Below, one piece after another: positions 14,895 to 23,771 of a stretch of DNA of 34,498 nucleotides. The stretch's first letter is position 1, and every line of letters begins with the position of its first letter. Position numbers and translations under genes: made by a program. The notes below the pieces were generated by a model. It was given only the letters and a program-made list of their open reading frames with translations, did no database searches and was not told where the DNA came from. Source of the DNA: an uncultured bacterium (lineage in GTDB: Bacteria > Bacteroidota > Bacteroidia > Bacteroidales > Bacteroidaceae); NCBI GenBank assembly GCA_905216025.1, contig CAJMSE010000026.1:1-34498 (forward strand), given 5' to 3'.

Positions 14895-16313
14895 ATGCAG
14901 ATAGACGACGAGTATTTCGACAGTAAGGAGTTCCGGGACATACTGGCTTCGTACGAGGAATCGGCCGAATCGGGCATACCCATGTTCATGGACGTGGACG
15001 ATATGGTTGACATCGCCGACTATTACAACTACAAAGGCAAGAGAGACATGGCCCGGGATATAATCGAGCAGGCGCTCGAACTGTATCCCGAGGCCACCTC
15101 ACCGCTCGTATTCAAGGCCGGCGAGGCACTGAGAGACGGCGACATAGCCAAAGCCAAGGAGCTGGCGGAAAAGGTGACGGACAGGGACGACCCGGACTTC
15201 AGATACCTTGAAGCCGAGATACTCATTGCCGAGAACAAGCTTGACGAGGCAGAGAGATACCTGCTCGACTACTACTCGACCATCAGTGCGGAGGAACACG
15301 ACGACTTCGTGCTCGACGTAGCCAACCTATATGTTGACTACGGAGTTAACGACAAGGCGTACAGATGGATTGTCAAGGCCGAAAACCCCGGCAATCCGGA
15401 CTACAAGGAACTGATGGCAAGGACGCTGTTCGGCATGGGAAAGTTTGACGACAGCGCACGCATCTTCAACGAACTGATTGACGAGAACCCGTTTTCAAAA
15501 AACTACTGGAACGCACTCGCCAGCGCACAGTTCATGAACGAGAAGTTCGACGACTCGATAACCAGCAGCGAATATGCCATAGCCATCGACCCGAAAGACC
15601 CCGACGGACTGCTCGCAAAGGCCAACGCACTTTACAGGCTCGGAAAATACGAGGAGGCGCTGGACTACTATGCGAGATATTCGGACATCGTTCCGGATGA
15701 TGAATTCGGCCTGCTGAGCCAGGGGACGTGCCTCACGTACCTGTCGCAGCACGACAAGGCGATAGAGAAGCTGCGCCGGGCAGAGGAGGTCGCCCCACCC
15801 GACTCGTCGTTCCTGCTCCCCATATATCAGGAGCTTGCTTTCGCATACAGTGCCAAGAAGATGGTCAGGGAGTCCATGGCATATCTCGACAAGACAGCCG
15901 GCATCGAATGCGACAGGGCCGACGTCGACGTGCTGCGCGGCCACATACTCCTCGAAAACGGGTTTATCGAAGAGGCGGAGCAGGTGTTCAGGCAGACGAT
16001 AGCCGAGGCGCAGAACGCTCCCGACATCATACTGAGGGTGACGGTATCGCTCTATGACAACAAATTCCTCGACGCGGCATACCGCATGTTCAAGAAGTTA
16101 TTTGCCCTCACGGAGGGTAACTACGACAAGGGCTACTCCTACATGGCGCTCTGCTGCTGGGATCTGAAGAAGACAGACGAGTTCATCCATTATCTCACAA
16201 TAGCCGTGAAACGCAATCCGCAGGAAGCAAAGGTTGTGCTCGACGGACTGTTTCCCAAGGAAATGGAAGTGAAGGATTACCTGAATTACATGATTAATAA
16301 ACTTAAACCGTAA
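14895..16313 (+). CDS. tetratricopeptide-repeat protein
   Basis: The 472-residue protein consists of TPR-like helical repeats, for example ADYYNYKGKRDMARDIIEQAL, YWNALASAQFMNEKFDDSITS and LLAKANALYRLGKYEEALDYY (each quoted in part as a landmark). It has no signal peptide or membrane helix and is acidic, so it is presumably a cytoplasmic scaffold. No enzyme domain is visible. It starts 2 nt after glnS and ends 6 nt before the DedA gene, so translation is probably coupled. Partner proteins are unknown. Confidence 0.85.
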   Translation: MQIDDEYFDSKEFRDILASYEESAESGIPMFMDVDDMVDIADYYNYKGKRDMARDIIEQALELYPEATSPLVFKAGEALRDGDIAKAKELAEKVTDRDDPDFRYLEAEILIAENKLDEAERYLLDYYSTISAEEHDDFVLDVANLYVDYGVNDKAYRWIVKAENPGNPDYKELMARTLFGMGKFDDSARIFNELIDENPFSKNYWNALASAQFMNEKFDDSITSSEYAIAIDPKDPDGLLAKANALYRLGKYEEALDYYARYSDIVPDDEFGLLSQGTCLTYLSQHDKAIEKLRRAEEVAPPDSSFLLPIYQELAFAYSAKKMVRESMAYLDKTAGIECDRADVDVLRGHILLENGFIEEAEQVFRQTIAEAQNAPDIILRVTVSLYDNKFLDAAYRMFKKLFALTEGNYDKGYSYMALCCWDLKKTDEFIHYLTIAVKRNPQEAKVVLDGLFPKEMEVKDYLNYMINKLKP

Positions 16314-16319
16314 AGTAAC

Positions 16320-16958
16320 GTGAACATTATCTCAACATTGTTAGACAATCTGAACTACGGGACTATTCTATTCCTGATGTTCATTGAAAGCAGTGCTATC
16401 CCTTTCCCGTCGGAGGTCGTCGTGGCCCCTGCGGCATACCATGCCGCCGCCGGAGAACTGAACATATTTCTCGTGGTGCTCTTCGCCACCATCGGAGCCG
16501 ACCTCGGCGCCACGGCGAACTATGCGGCGGCATACTATCTCGGACGCCCGATAATCTACCGCTTCGTCAACAGCAGATGGGGCAGGATGTGCCTGCTGAA
16601 CCAGGAAAAGGTGGAGAAGAGCGAACGGTACTTCGCCGACCACGGTACGATTGCCACACTGACGGGACGTCTGCTCCCCGTGATACGCCAACTGATATCC
16701 ATTCCGGCCGGACTGGCCAAGATGAACTACTGGAAATTCATCCTCTACACGACCATAGGAGCGGGCTGCTGGAACTGCATCCTCGCCGCACTCGGATGGT
16801 ATCTGCACTCAATCGTGCCGGAAGACAAGCTCAACGAGAGCATCTCTGAATATAACGGACAGATTCAACTATTCTTCGTTGCGGCGGCGGCACTTGCCGC
16901 AGGCTACCTCATCGTGAGGAGAATCATAAAGAAACGCAACGGCTCAGACAAACAATAA
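16320..16958 (+). CDS. DedA family membrane protein
   Basis: The 212-residue inner-membrane protein belongs to the DedA/SNARE-associated family; some members move undecaprenyl phosphate or phospholipids across the membrane. It shows ESSAIPFPSEVVVAPAAY near the first helices, the re-entrant glycine-rich region, then GRLLPVIRQLISIPAGLAKM with the conserved arginines. The start is GTG at 16320; the next ATG would remove part of the first helix. It sits between the TPR and manC genes with short gaps. A role in recycling the lipid carrier for surface glycans would suit the downstream genes, but this is inference. Confidence 0.9.
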   Translation: MNIISTLLDNLNYGTILFLMFIESSAIPFPSEVVVAPAAYHAAAGELNIFLVVLFATIGADLGATANYAAAYYLGRPIIYRFVNSRWGRMCLLNQEKVEKSERYFADHGTIATLTGRLLPVIRQLISIPAGLAKMNYWKFILYTTIGAGCWNCILAALGWYLHSIVPEDKLNESISEYNGQIQLFFVAAAALAAGYLIVRRIIKKRNGSDKQ

Positions 16959-16975
16959 AATCACAAGAAAGCCCT

Positions 16976-18043
16976 ATGGCAAAATCAAGCAACCACTTAG
17001 TAATAATGGCGGGAGGCGTCGGAAGCCGCTTCTGGCCCATGAGCACATCGGAGAACCCAAAGCAGTTCATCGACGTTCTCGGTGTAGGCAAGTCACTGCT
17101 GCAACTCACCATCGACAGGTTCAAGACCATCTGCCCAATCGAAAACGTATGGGTGGTGACTAACAAGAACTATGCCGGCATCGTGAAGGAACAGCTGCCG
17201 GACATACCCGAGGGCAACATCCTCTGCGAACCGTGCCGCAGGAACACCGCGCCGTGCATCGCATACGTGAGCTGGAAGATAAAGTCGAGAGACCCGAAGG
17301 CAAACATCGTCATCTCTCCGAGCGACCACATAGTGACGGACACGGCCGAATTTGCCCGCATCGTGTCGGCCTGCATGAAGTTCACAAGCGAGACCGACTC
17401 CATCGTGACATTAGGAATAAAACCCTCGCGGCCGGAGACCGGATACGGATATATACAGGCAGATCTGTCGACCAGCTCTCTGAGAAACAAAGAGATATAC
17501 CGCGTAGACTCGTTCCGGGAAAAGCCCGACATCGAGACGGCCAAGCAGTATATACAGAAGAAGAACTACTACTGGAACGCAGGAATATTCATCTGGAACG
17601 TGAACACCATCGTAAACGCGTTCAGAGTATACCAGCCCACAATGTCAAAGATATTCGAATCGCTCATGCCCGTATACGGCACTGACCGCGAGCAGGAAGA
17701 GATAGACCGCCTCTTCCCCGAGTGCGAGAACATCTCGGTGGACTACGCGATAATGGAAAAGGCAGAGGAGATATTCGTATGCCCGTCCGACTTCGGCTGG
17801 AGCGACCTCGGAACATGGGGCTCACTGCTCGCCCAGACCAGGAAAGACCTCTACGGAAACAGCTGCATCGGCAACGACATCAACCTGTTCGAGACGCACA
17901 ACTGCATGATTCACACCACTCAGGAGAAGAAGGTGGTCATCCAGGGACTCGACGGTTACATCGTGGCCGAGAACAACGACACTCTGCTCATCTGCAAGCT
18001 GTCGGAAGAACAGCGCATAAAACAATTCTCCGGACAAGACTGA
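16976..18043 (+). CDS. manC: mannose-1-phosphate guanylyltransferase
   Basis: The enzyme makes GDP-mannose from mannose-1-phosphate and GTP. The 355-residue protein has the nucleotidyltransferase signature AGGVGSRFWPMS close to the N-terminus, NPKQFIDVLG, FREKPD at about residue 180 and the family's DYAIMEKAEEIFVCPSDFGWSDLGTWGSL. It lacks the C-terminal phosphomannose isomerase domain found in bifunctional ManC/AlgA proteins, so the isomerase must be encoded elsewhere. It feeds directly into gmd and fcl, which follow in the same direction. Confidence 0.95.
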   Translation: MAKSSNHLVIMAGGVGSRFWPMSTSENPKQFIDVLGVGKSLLQLTIDRFKTICPIENVWVVTNKNYAGIVKEQLPDIPEGNILCEPCRRNTAPCIAYVSWKIKSRDPKANIVISPSDHIVTDTAEFARIVSACMKFTSETDSIVTLGIKPSRPETGYGYIQADLSTSSLRNKEIYRVDSFREKPDIETAKQYIQKKNYYWNAGIFIWNVNTIVNAFRVYQPTMSKIFESLMPVYGTDREQEEIDRLFPECENISVDYAIMEKAEEIFVCPSDFGWSDLGTWGSLLAQTRKDLYGNSCIGNDINLFETHNCMIHTTQEKKVVIQGLDGYIVAENNDTLLICKLSEEQRIKQFSGQD

Positions 18044-18091
18044 CAGATACATATTGAATAACAGGGACAAAGAAAACCAAAAATAATAGTA

Positions 18092-19186
18092 ATGGAAAGA
18101 AAAGTAGCTTTAATCACCGGCGTGACAGGACAGGACGGCTCTTACCTGTCAGAATTCCTCATAGAGAAGGGATATGACGTGCACGGTATCATACGACGCA
18201 GTTCAGTAGACTACAGAGAGCGCATCGCACACCTTGAAGGACACCCGCAGTTTCACCTGCACTATGCAGACATGAGCGACTCCATGTCGCTCGTGAAGGT
18301 TGTCGGTGCGGTGCAGCCGACAGAGATATACAACCTCGCTGCACAGAGCCACGTGCAGGTATCGTTCGACTCTCCCGAGTTCACGGCCGACGTAGACGCC
18401 ACCGGAGTGCTGCGCGTGCTTGAGGCAGTGCGTGCCAACCACCTTGAGAAGACATGCCGCATATACCAGGCTTCCACCTCAGAGCTTTACGGAAAGGTGG
18501 AGGAAGTGCCGCAGAACGAGAAGACACCGTTCCACCCCTACTCCCCATACGCCGTGGCAAAGCTGTACGGTTTCTGGATCGTGAAAGAGTACCGCGAGGC
18601 ATACGATATGTTGTGCTGCTCGGGAATACTGTTGCGCCGCGAGTCAGAGCGCCGCGGAGAGACCTTCGTGACGAGAAAGATAACGCTCGCCGCAGCCCGC
18701 ATTGCACAGGGCAAGCAGGACAAGCTGTACCTCGGCAACCTGTCGTCGCTGCGCGACTGGGGATACGCCAAGGACTATGTGGAGTGCATGTGGCTCATCC
18801 TCCAGCACGACAAACCCGAAGACTTCGTCATCGCCACCGGCGTGCAGCACTCCGTGCGCGAGTTCTGCGAGTATGCGTTCAGGGCCGCAGGCATCGAGGT
18901 TGAGTTCAAGGGAGAGGGCATGGACGAGAAGGGTTACGACAAGAAGACCGGCAAGTGCATCATCGAGGTGTCGCCCGACTTCTACCGTCCGACAGACGTC
19001 GTAAACCTCTGGGGCGACCCGACGAAGGCCAAGAAGGAACTGGGCTGGAACCCGCAGAAGACCACCTTCGAAGAGCTGGTCAGCATAATGGTGAAGCACG
19101 ACATGCAGAAAGTGGCCGCAGACCACGTGGCAAGCGTGATGAGGACAAACCTCGCAGAATATCTCGAGAAAGGACTCGTGAAATAA
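18092..19186 (+). CDS. gmd: GDP-mannose 4,6-dehydratase
   Basis: Gmd converts GDP-mannose to GDP-4-keto-6-deoxymannose, the first committed step to GDP-L-fucose. The 364-residue protein has the dinucleotide motif ITGVTGQDGSYL, the STSELYG segment with the catalytic Thr/Glu, and the YxxxK pair in SPYAVAKLYG. One oddity: the segment that family members usually write as ILFNHESxRRGETFV reads ILLRRESERRGETFV here, so three normally invariant positions (about 181-183, Phe-Asn-His) have become Leu-Arg-Arg. The rest is well conserved. Forty-eight nt separate it from manC, the largest gap in this run, without a clear promoter box. Confidence 0.95.
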   Translation: MERKVALITGVTGQDGSYLSEFLIEKGYDVHGIIRRSSVDYRERIAHLEGHPQFHLHYADMSDSMSLVKVVGAVQPTEIYNLAAQSHVQVSFDSPEFTADVDATGVLRVLEAVRANHLEKTCRIYQASTSELYGKVEEVPQNEKTPFHPYSPYAVAKLYGFWIVKEYREAYDMLCCSGILLRRESERRGETFVTRKITLAAARIAQGKQDKLYLGNLSSLRDWGYAKDYVECMWLILQHDKPEDFVIATGVQHSVREFCEYAFRAAGIEVEFKGEGMDEKGYDKKTGKCIIEVSPDFYRPTDVVNLWGDPTKAKKELGWNPQKTTFEELVSIMVKHDMQKVAADHVASVMRTNLAEYLEKGLVK

Positions 19187-19213
19187 CAAGGGCCGGACAA
19201 TATATATTATATA

Positions 19214-20383
19214 ATGTTAGACAAGAACAGCAAGATATATATCGCGGGACACCACGGCCTCGTGGGCTCCGCGATATGGAACAACCTGAAGGCAAGGGGA
19301 TACGACAACCTCGTGGGACGGTCGCACAGAGAGCTCGACCTCACCGACCAGCAGGCCGTAAAGGCATTCTTCGACGAGGAGCGCCCCGATGCCGTGGTGC
19401 TCGCGGCGGCGTTCGTCGGCGGCATCATGGCCAACTCACTGTACCGCGCCGACTTCATCATGCAGAACATGATGATGCAGTGCAACGTCATCGGCAATGC
19501 CTATTCGCACGGCGTGAAGAAGCTACTCTTCCTCGGGTCGACGTGCATATACCCCAAGAACGCGCCACAGCCTATGAAGGAGGACGCGCTGCTGACCTCG
19601 CCGTTAGAATACAGCAACGAGGAATATGCCATCGCAAAGATTGCCGGACTGAAGATGTGCGAGAGCTATAACCTGCAATACGGAACGAACTACATAGCCG
19701 TGATGCCGACAAACCTCTACGGACCGAACGACAACTTCCACCTCGAGAACAGCCACGTGATGCCGGCAATGATGCGGAAGATATATCTCGCAAAGCTGCT
19801 GCACGACGGAAACTGGGACGACATACGCACCGACATGGACCGGAGACCGGTCGAGAGCGTCACGGGAAGCAACAGCAAGGAAGAGATAACGGCCGTGCTG
19901 GCCAAATACGGCATCGGCGACAACAAGGTGACGCTATGGGGAACGGGCACTCCGCTGCGCGAGTTCCTATGGAGCGAAGACATGGCCGACGCCAGCGTGC
20001 ACGTGCTGCTGAACGTCGACTTCAAGGACATCATCGGCATTGAGAAATACTCTTCCGTGTTCTACGGCGCCACGACAGACGGCGACGTAGACCGCAACAA
20101 CAGCGACGGACGCGGCGGTGCCATCCCGTCGCTGGGCGAGATACGCAACTGCCACATCAACGTGGGCACCGGCAAGGAACTCACCATACGCGAGCTGGCC
20201 GGCCTCGTGGTCAAGACCGTAGGCTTCTCGGGGACGGTGGAGTTCGACACGTCGAAGCCCGACGGAACACCGCGCAAGCTCATCGACGTGGAAAAACTGC
20301 ACTCGCTGGGCTGGACGCATAAGGTCGAGATAGAGGACGGAGTGCAGAAACTCTTTGACTGGTACAAGGAGAGCCTGCGCTGA
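19214..20383 (+). CDS. fcl: GDP-L-fucose synthase
   Basis: The epimerase-reductase turns GDP-4-keto-6-deoxymannose into GDP-L-fucose. The motif IAGHHGLVGSAIW binds the NADP cofactor, and FLGSTCIYPKNAPQPMKEDALL and the YxxxK in EEYAIAKIAGLKMCE are the catalytic segments. At 389 residues it is longer than the ~320-residue E. coli enzyme because of insertions after about residue 200 (the SNSKEEITAVLAKYGIGDN region and a segment around 280-310), as I expect for Bacteroidales homologues. It completes the pathway from mannose-1-phosphate and is the last gene of the operon; a strong hairpin begins 8 nt after the stop. Confidence 0.95.
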   Translation: MLDKNSKIYIAGHHGLVGSAIWNNLKARGYDNLVGRSHRELDLTDQQAVKAFFDEERPDAVVLAAAFVGGIMANSLYRADFIMQNMMMQCNVIGNAYSHGVKKLLFLGSTCIYPKNAPQPMKEDALLTSPLEYSNEEYAIAKIAGLKMCESYNLQYGTNYIAVMPTNLYGPNDNFHLENSHVMPAMMRKIYLAKLLHDGNWDDIRTDMDRRPVESVTGSNSKEEITAVLAKYGIGDNKVTLWGTGTPLREFLWSEDMADASVHVLLNVDFKDIIGIEKYSSVFYGATTDGDVDRNNSDGRGGAIPSLGEIRNCHINVGTGKELTIRELAGLVVKTVGFSGTVEFDTSKPDGTPRKLIDVEKLHSLGWTHKVEIEDGVQKLFDWYKESLR

Positions 20384-20390
20384 AACAGCA

Positions 20391-20483
20391 AATAGAGGCC
20401 CCTCCTGACCTCCCCAAAGGGGCGGAAAACCGTTTTCCGCATGGCTTTCCTCCCCTTTGGGGAGGTCAGGAGGGGCCTCTATT
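20391..20483. repeat. perfect 32-bp inverted repeat downstream of fcl
   Basis: The arms at 20391-20422 and 20452-20483 are exact reverse complements, 29 nt apart. Each contains a CCCCAAAGGGG palindrome, and the loop holds CGGAAAACCGTTTTCCG, itself palindromic. The arm word GGGGAGGTCAGGAGGGGC matches the repeat at 1518. As RNA it would be a very stable hairpin at the end of the fucose operon, though without a strong T run. Confidence 0.95.
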
Positions 20484-20503
20484 ATAATTACACCCCCACA
20501 CCA

Positions 20504-21436
20504 ATGGCCTCAACATCTTCGAGATATAACGACTACGGCACGTGGATACGCACCAGGTTCCCATTCAGGGTGCAGAAGATATCCATCGACGCCGGCTTCT
20601 CATGCCCCAACAGGGACGGGCGCATCGGCCGTGGCGGTTGCATATTCTGCGACAACCGCACGTTCAACCCGTCGTACTGCGACAGCCGCCGCTCCATCCG
20701 CGAGCAGCTCGAAGAGGGTAAGCGCTTCTTCAGCCGCAAGTATCCTGACATGAAATACCTCGCATACTTCCAGGCATACACAAACACATACGCCCCCGTG
20801 GAGAAGCTGAAGGCCATGTATGAGGAGGCGCTCGGCACGGAAGATGTCGTCGGAATCGTCATCGGCACGCGCCCCGACTGCGTGTCGGCAGAGTTGCTCG
20901 GATATCTTGAGCAGCTGGCCCGGCAGACATTCCTCATCGTAGAGTACGGCATAGAGTCGGCAAACGACGGCACGCTGCGGCGGATAAACCGCGGGCACGA
21001 CTTCGCCTGCGCACAGAGGGCGATAAGGGATACGGCAGAGAGAGGCATCACCACCGGCGGACACGTCATCATAGGACTGCCCGGAGAGGATGCCGAAGAG
21101 TCGCTGAGGCAGGCCGCAGACATATCTGCACTGCGCCTCGACATACTGAAAATACACCAGATGCAGATAATAAAAGGCACGAGACTGAACGAAATATATG
21201 CCAGGGAGCCTTTCCGCCTGTACACCGCAGAAGAGTATATCCGCCTCATAGCCGGCTATATAAGGCGGCTCAGGAAAGACCTCGTGATAGAACGGTTCGT
21301 CTCGCAGTCGCCGAAAGAGCTCCTGACGGCTCCCCTTTGGGGACTGAAAAACTATGAATTCACCAATCTTCTGAACAATTACCTTGCCGAAAACAACTAC
21401 GCGCAAGGCGACCTGTACGGCGTCAGCGGGCTATGA
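20504..21436 (+). CDS. radical SAM protein, YhcC/TIGR01212-type
   Basis: The 310-residue protein has a cluster-binding pattern with wide spacing, CPNRDGRIGRGGCIFC (C-x11-C-x2-C), which separates this family from the usual CxxxCxxC. Other segments are YFQAYTNTYAP, GTRPDCVS, VEYGIESAND, TTGGHVIIGLPGE and LKIHQMQIIKGT. The reaction is unknown for the family. The ATG at 20504 (MASTSSRYND) is chosen because the longer frame back to 20441 translates the inverted repeat. The 3' end overlaps the convergent GldB-like gene by 14 nt. Confidence 0.88.
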   Translation: MASTSSRYNDYGTWIRTRFPFRVQKISIDAGFSCPNRDGRIGRGGCIFCDNRTFNPSYCDSRRSIREQLEEGKRFFSRKYPDMKYLAYFQAYTNTYAPVEKLKAMYEEALGTEDVVGIVIGTRPDCVSAELLGYLEQLARQTFLIVEYGIESANDGTLRRINRGHDFACAQRAIRDTAERGITTGGHVIIGLPGEDAEESLRQAADISALRLDILKIHQMQIIKGTRLNEIYAREPFRLYTAEEYIRLIAGYIRRLRKDLVIERFVSQSPKELLTAPLWGLKNYEFTNLLNNYLAENNYAQGDLYGVSGL

Positions 21437-22226
21437 TATCATGGCAGATGTCCTTACTAAGCAGTTGCGCCATAGTCATGTGCCTGTTGCGGCGCATATA
21501 GTCGTCGACCATGGAAATGTACTTGCCGGAAAAGGCATCGTGCCCCGTGACCCTGTTCGTGACCCACTGTATCTTCCCTATATGCACGTCATGCTCGGCC
21601 TGGGCCATCTGCTCCTCGTGAGGAACGGGGAAAAGGCTCAACAGATAGAACATCATGCAGTCCGGAACAATCATCGAGCGCTCCATCTGGGCACGCTGCG
21701 ACACAGGATAATATTTCAGATATAGGGGAAATCCGGAACCGAGATACTTGTCAAGACTGATTCCGAGCATATCGTCGCTCACCACGATGCTCTGGTCCAG
21801 CGAACCAATCTGGGTGTATATCATCGGTACGTCCACATCAGGCAGTATCCGCTTCAGACGGCCGAAAGCATCCGATAGCTCACGGTCTATATCATCCATG
21901 TCGGCATATTGAGAGCCCACCTCACGCAAGATGCACTGAAGGGTGCTGTCCTGATAGAAGTTCAGGAACTTCGCGTTTATGTCGGGGTCGTTCACATAGC
22001 CGATGCGCAGGATGTCTTCTATCAGCATACGGGTCTGCACCGAATATCCGGTGTTCATCTGCTGCAAAGCCGAAAAATCGCCCGTGGTGAGATACTGCAT
22101 CTCAACGCGGTCGTAGCGCTCCACCTTCAGCTCGACTCCGGCATCGCTTCCGTCCAGCTCCGAGCCATGCCTGCACCCGAGGAAGGCCAGCATGATGGCG
22201 GTAAATATGTAGCAAAACCTTTGCAC
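21423..22226 (-). CDS. GldB-like lipoprotein
   Basis: The 267-residue protein has a lipoprotein signal ending in the lipobox FLGC, so it is membrane-anchored. The middle resembles GldB, the gliding-motility-associated lipoprotein of Bacteroidetes: DDMLGISLDKYLGSGFPLY, then a helical C-terminal part (VPHEEQMAQAEHDVHIGK and KYISMVDDYMRRN). The start is GTG at 22226; an ATG eleven codons later would leave a very short signal. A homologue in a probably non-gliding gut organism suggests an envelope role other than motility. A TAATTTTG box lies 43 nt upstream. Confidence 0.78.
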   Translation of the reverse strand: MQRFCYIFTAIMLAFLGCRHGSELDGSDAGVELKVERYDRVEMQYLTTGDFSALQQMNTGYSVQTRMLIEDILRIGYVNDPDINAKFLNFYQDSTLQCILREVGSQYADMDDIDRELSDAFGRLKRILPDVDVPMIYTQIGSLDQSIVVSDDMLGISLDKYLGSGFPLYLKYYPVSQRAQMERSMIVPDCMMFYLLSLFPVPHEEQMAQAEHDVHIGKIQWVTNRVTGHDAFSGKYISMVDDYMRRNRHMTMAQLLSKDICHDIIAR

Positions 22227-22269
22227 TTACAAACTCCGAATATCTATTGATGAATGTTAAATATATCTG

Positions 22270-22277
22270 CAAAATTA
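22270..22277 (-). promoter_or_regulatory. -7 box of the GldB-like gene
   Basis: The minus strand reads TAATTTTG, matching TAnnTTTG. Confidence 0.65.
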
Positions 22278-22392
22278 CTAAAAAACATTGTAAGAACAAA
22301 GATTTAAGCTAAAAAAGATAAAAATCAGACAGGATATTAGCGCTTATTTGTTTATTTGTGTAAAATCAGAATGCTTTTTAAGCCTTTTTCCT

Positions 22393-22400
22393 TAACTTTG
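22393..22400 (+). promoter_or_regulatory. -7 box and long leader of the DUF4861-like gene
   Basis: TAACTTTG precedes a leader of about 108 nt. The leader is GC-rich and can fold (ACCGGCCGG palindrome; CAGTC pairing with GACTG around CCTGTACAGG), but I recognise no riboswitch class. Confidence 0.7.
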
Positions 22401-22514
22401 TATGACTTAAACCCGAACCGGCCGGAAGGTTGGCGCTGCTATCTCACGCTGCAGTCACGGCGGCCTGTACAGGGCAGGACTGAAAGCTAACTATAAAACA
22501 AATAAGAAACAATT

Positions 22515-23738
22515 ATGAATAAAGCACTTTGGATGATGGCCGCCATGGCCGCCATGACATCCGTATCGATGGCACAGAAGACATTTGACGTGAATGTCAC
22601 CAACAAGTCGAAAAACGCCCGCAAGGCAGTCCCCGTGGTACTGAGCCTGAGCAAGCACGGCATCGACGTAAAATCGGCCGTGGTCACAAAAGACGGCACC
22701 GAGATACCCTCGCAGCTCGACGACCTCAACGGCGACGGCAGGTTCGACGAGCTATGCTTCATCACCGACATGGCGAAGAAGGAGCGGCAGACATTCAGCG
22801 TCAAGCTGATGGACGAGGGAAAGCCGCGCGAATACAAGCCTCAGGTATATGCGGAGATGATGATGTCGAACAAGAAGATAAAGAGCTCGAACAAGCAGAA
22901 CCTATACATCAGCAGCCTCACGGTGGACAACGGTACCAACCCCTACTGGATGCTGCACCACCACGGACCGGCCTTTGAGAACGAGATGGTGGCCTACCGC
23001 ATATATTTCGACCACCGTCAGACGGTGGACACATACGGAAAATACCGTAAGGGACTGGAGATCAAGGACACGCAGTTCTACCCCGACAAGGAGCAGAAGG
23101 CGGCCGGATATGGCGACGACGTGCTCTGGGTGGGCGAGACATTCGGCCTCGGAGCCCTGCGCGGTTGGGACGGCAACGCCCCGCAGATGCTCAAGGACGT
23201 AGACCACCGCACCCTGCGCCTCATCTCCCGCGGTCCGCTGCGCACCATCGTCGAGGTGATTGACGAGGGATGGAACACGATGAACCCCGGAAAGGACAAG
23301 ATAGACATGACCACGCGCTACACCCTCTATGCCGGACGGCGCGACTGCTTCGTGGACGTCAGGTTCAACAAGGCTGTTCCGGAATACAGGTTTGCCACGG
23401 GAATCATCAACGTGAAGAACTCCGAAGAGATGTCTGACAAGAAGGGACTGCGCGGATGCTGGGGCACAGACTGGCCCGTATCGGAGAAAGACTCGGCCGG
23501 ACACAAGCGCGAGACCGTGGGCCTGGGCATCTGCATACCGGCCGCCAACGTGGTGAGCGAGCTTCCGGCAAACAAGGACAACTATCCCTACGTCATCGGA
23601 AACGCCACAGACGAACTGCACTACAACATCACTTTCGGCTCGGACAACGAGTCGTTCGGATATCACAGCGCCAAGGAATGGTTTGAATATCTTGCCGGAT
23701 GGAAGAAGGAACTGGACGAGCCGGTGGTCATCGAATAA
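22515..23738 (+). CDS. secreted DUF4861-like protein
   Basis: The 407-residue protein has a signal peptide (MMAAMAAMTSVSMAQ) and is predicted periplasmic or surface-exposed. Features are an N-terminal beta domain with DGTEIPSQLDDLNGDGRFDELCF, then NPYWMLHHHGPAFENEMVAYRIYFD, GRRDCFVDVRFN and a C-terminal FGYHSAKEWFEYLAGW. This resembles DUF4861 proteins, which often lie in Bacteroidetes loci for pectin-like glycans, but the assignment is from memory of the pattern and no reaction can be given. No sugar-degrading genes adjoin it. The start ATG fits the signal peptide and has a promoter and long leader upstream. A palindromic 22-nt array follows the stop. Confidence 0.65.
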   Translation: MNKALWMMAAMAAMTSVSMAQKTFDVNVTNKSKNARKAVPVVLSLSKHGIDVKSAVVTKDGTEIPSQLDDLNGDGRFDELCFITDMAKKERQTFSVKLMDEGKPREYKPQVYAEMMMSNKKIKSSNKQNLYISSLTVDNGTNPYWMLHHHGPAFENEMVAYRIYFDHRQTVDTYGKYRKGLEIKDTQFYPDKEQKAAGYGDDVLWVGETFGLGALRGWDGNAPQMLKDVDHRTLRLISRGPLRTIVEVIDEGWNTMNPGKDKIDMTTRYTLYAGRRDCFVDVRFNKAVPEYRFATGIINVKNSEEMSDKKGLRGCWGTDWPVSEKDSAGHKRETVGLGICIPAANVVSELPANKDNYPYVIGNATDELHYNITFGSDNESFGYHSAKEWFEYLAGWKKELDEPVVIE

Positions 23739-23771
23739 TCTGCCGGTGCGTTACCGGCAATCTGTAATAAT

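Noticed and set aside
20441..20503. Longer N-terminus for the radical SAM protein
   Set aside because: The extra codons translate the inverted repeat (FLPFGEVRRGLYY), and the same peptide appears on the other strand; the ATG at 20504 fits better.
22401..22514. Riboswitch in the leader of the DUF4861-like gene
   Set aside because: The leader can fold, but none of the conserved cores of known riboswitch classes is recognisable and the downstream gene gives no metabolic hint.
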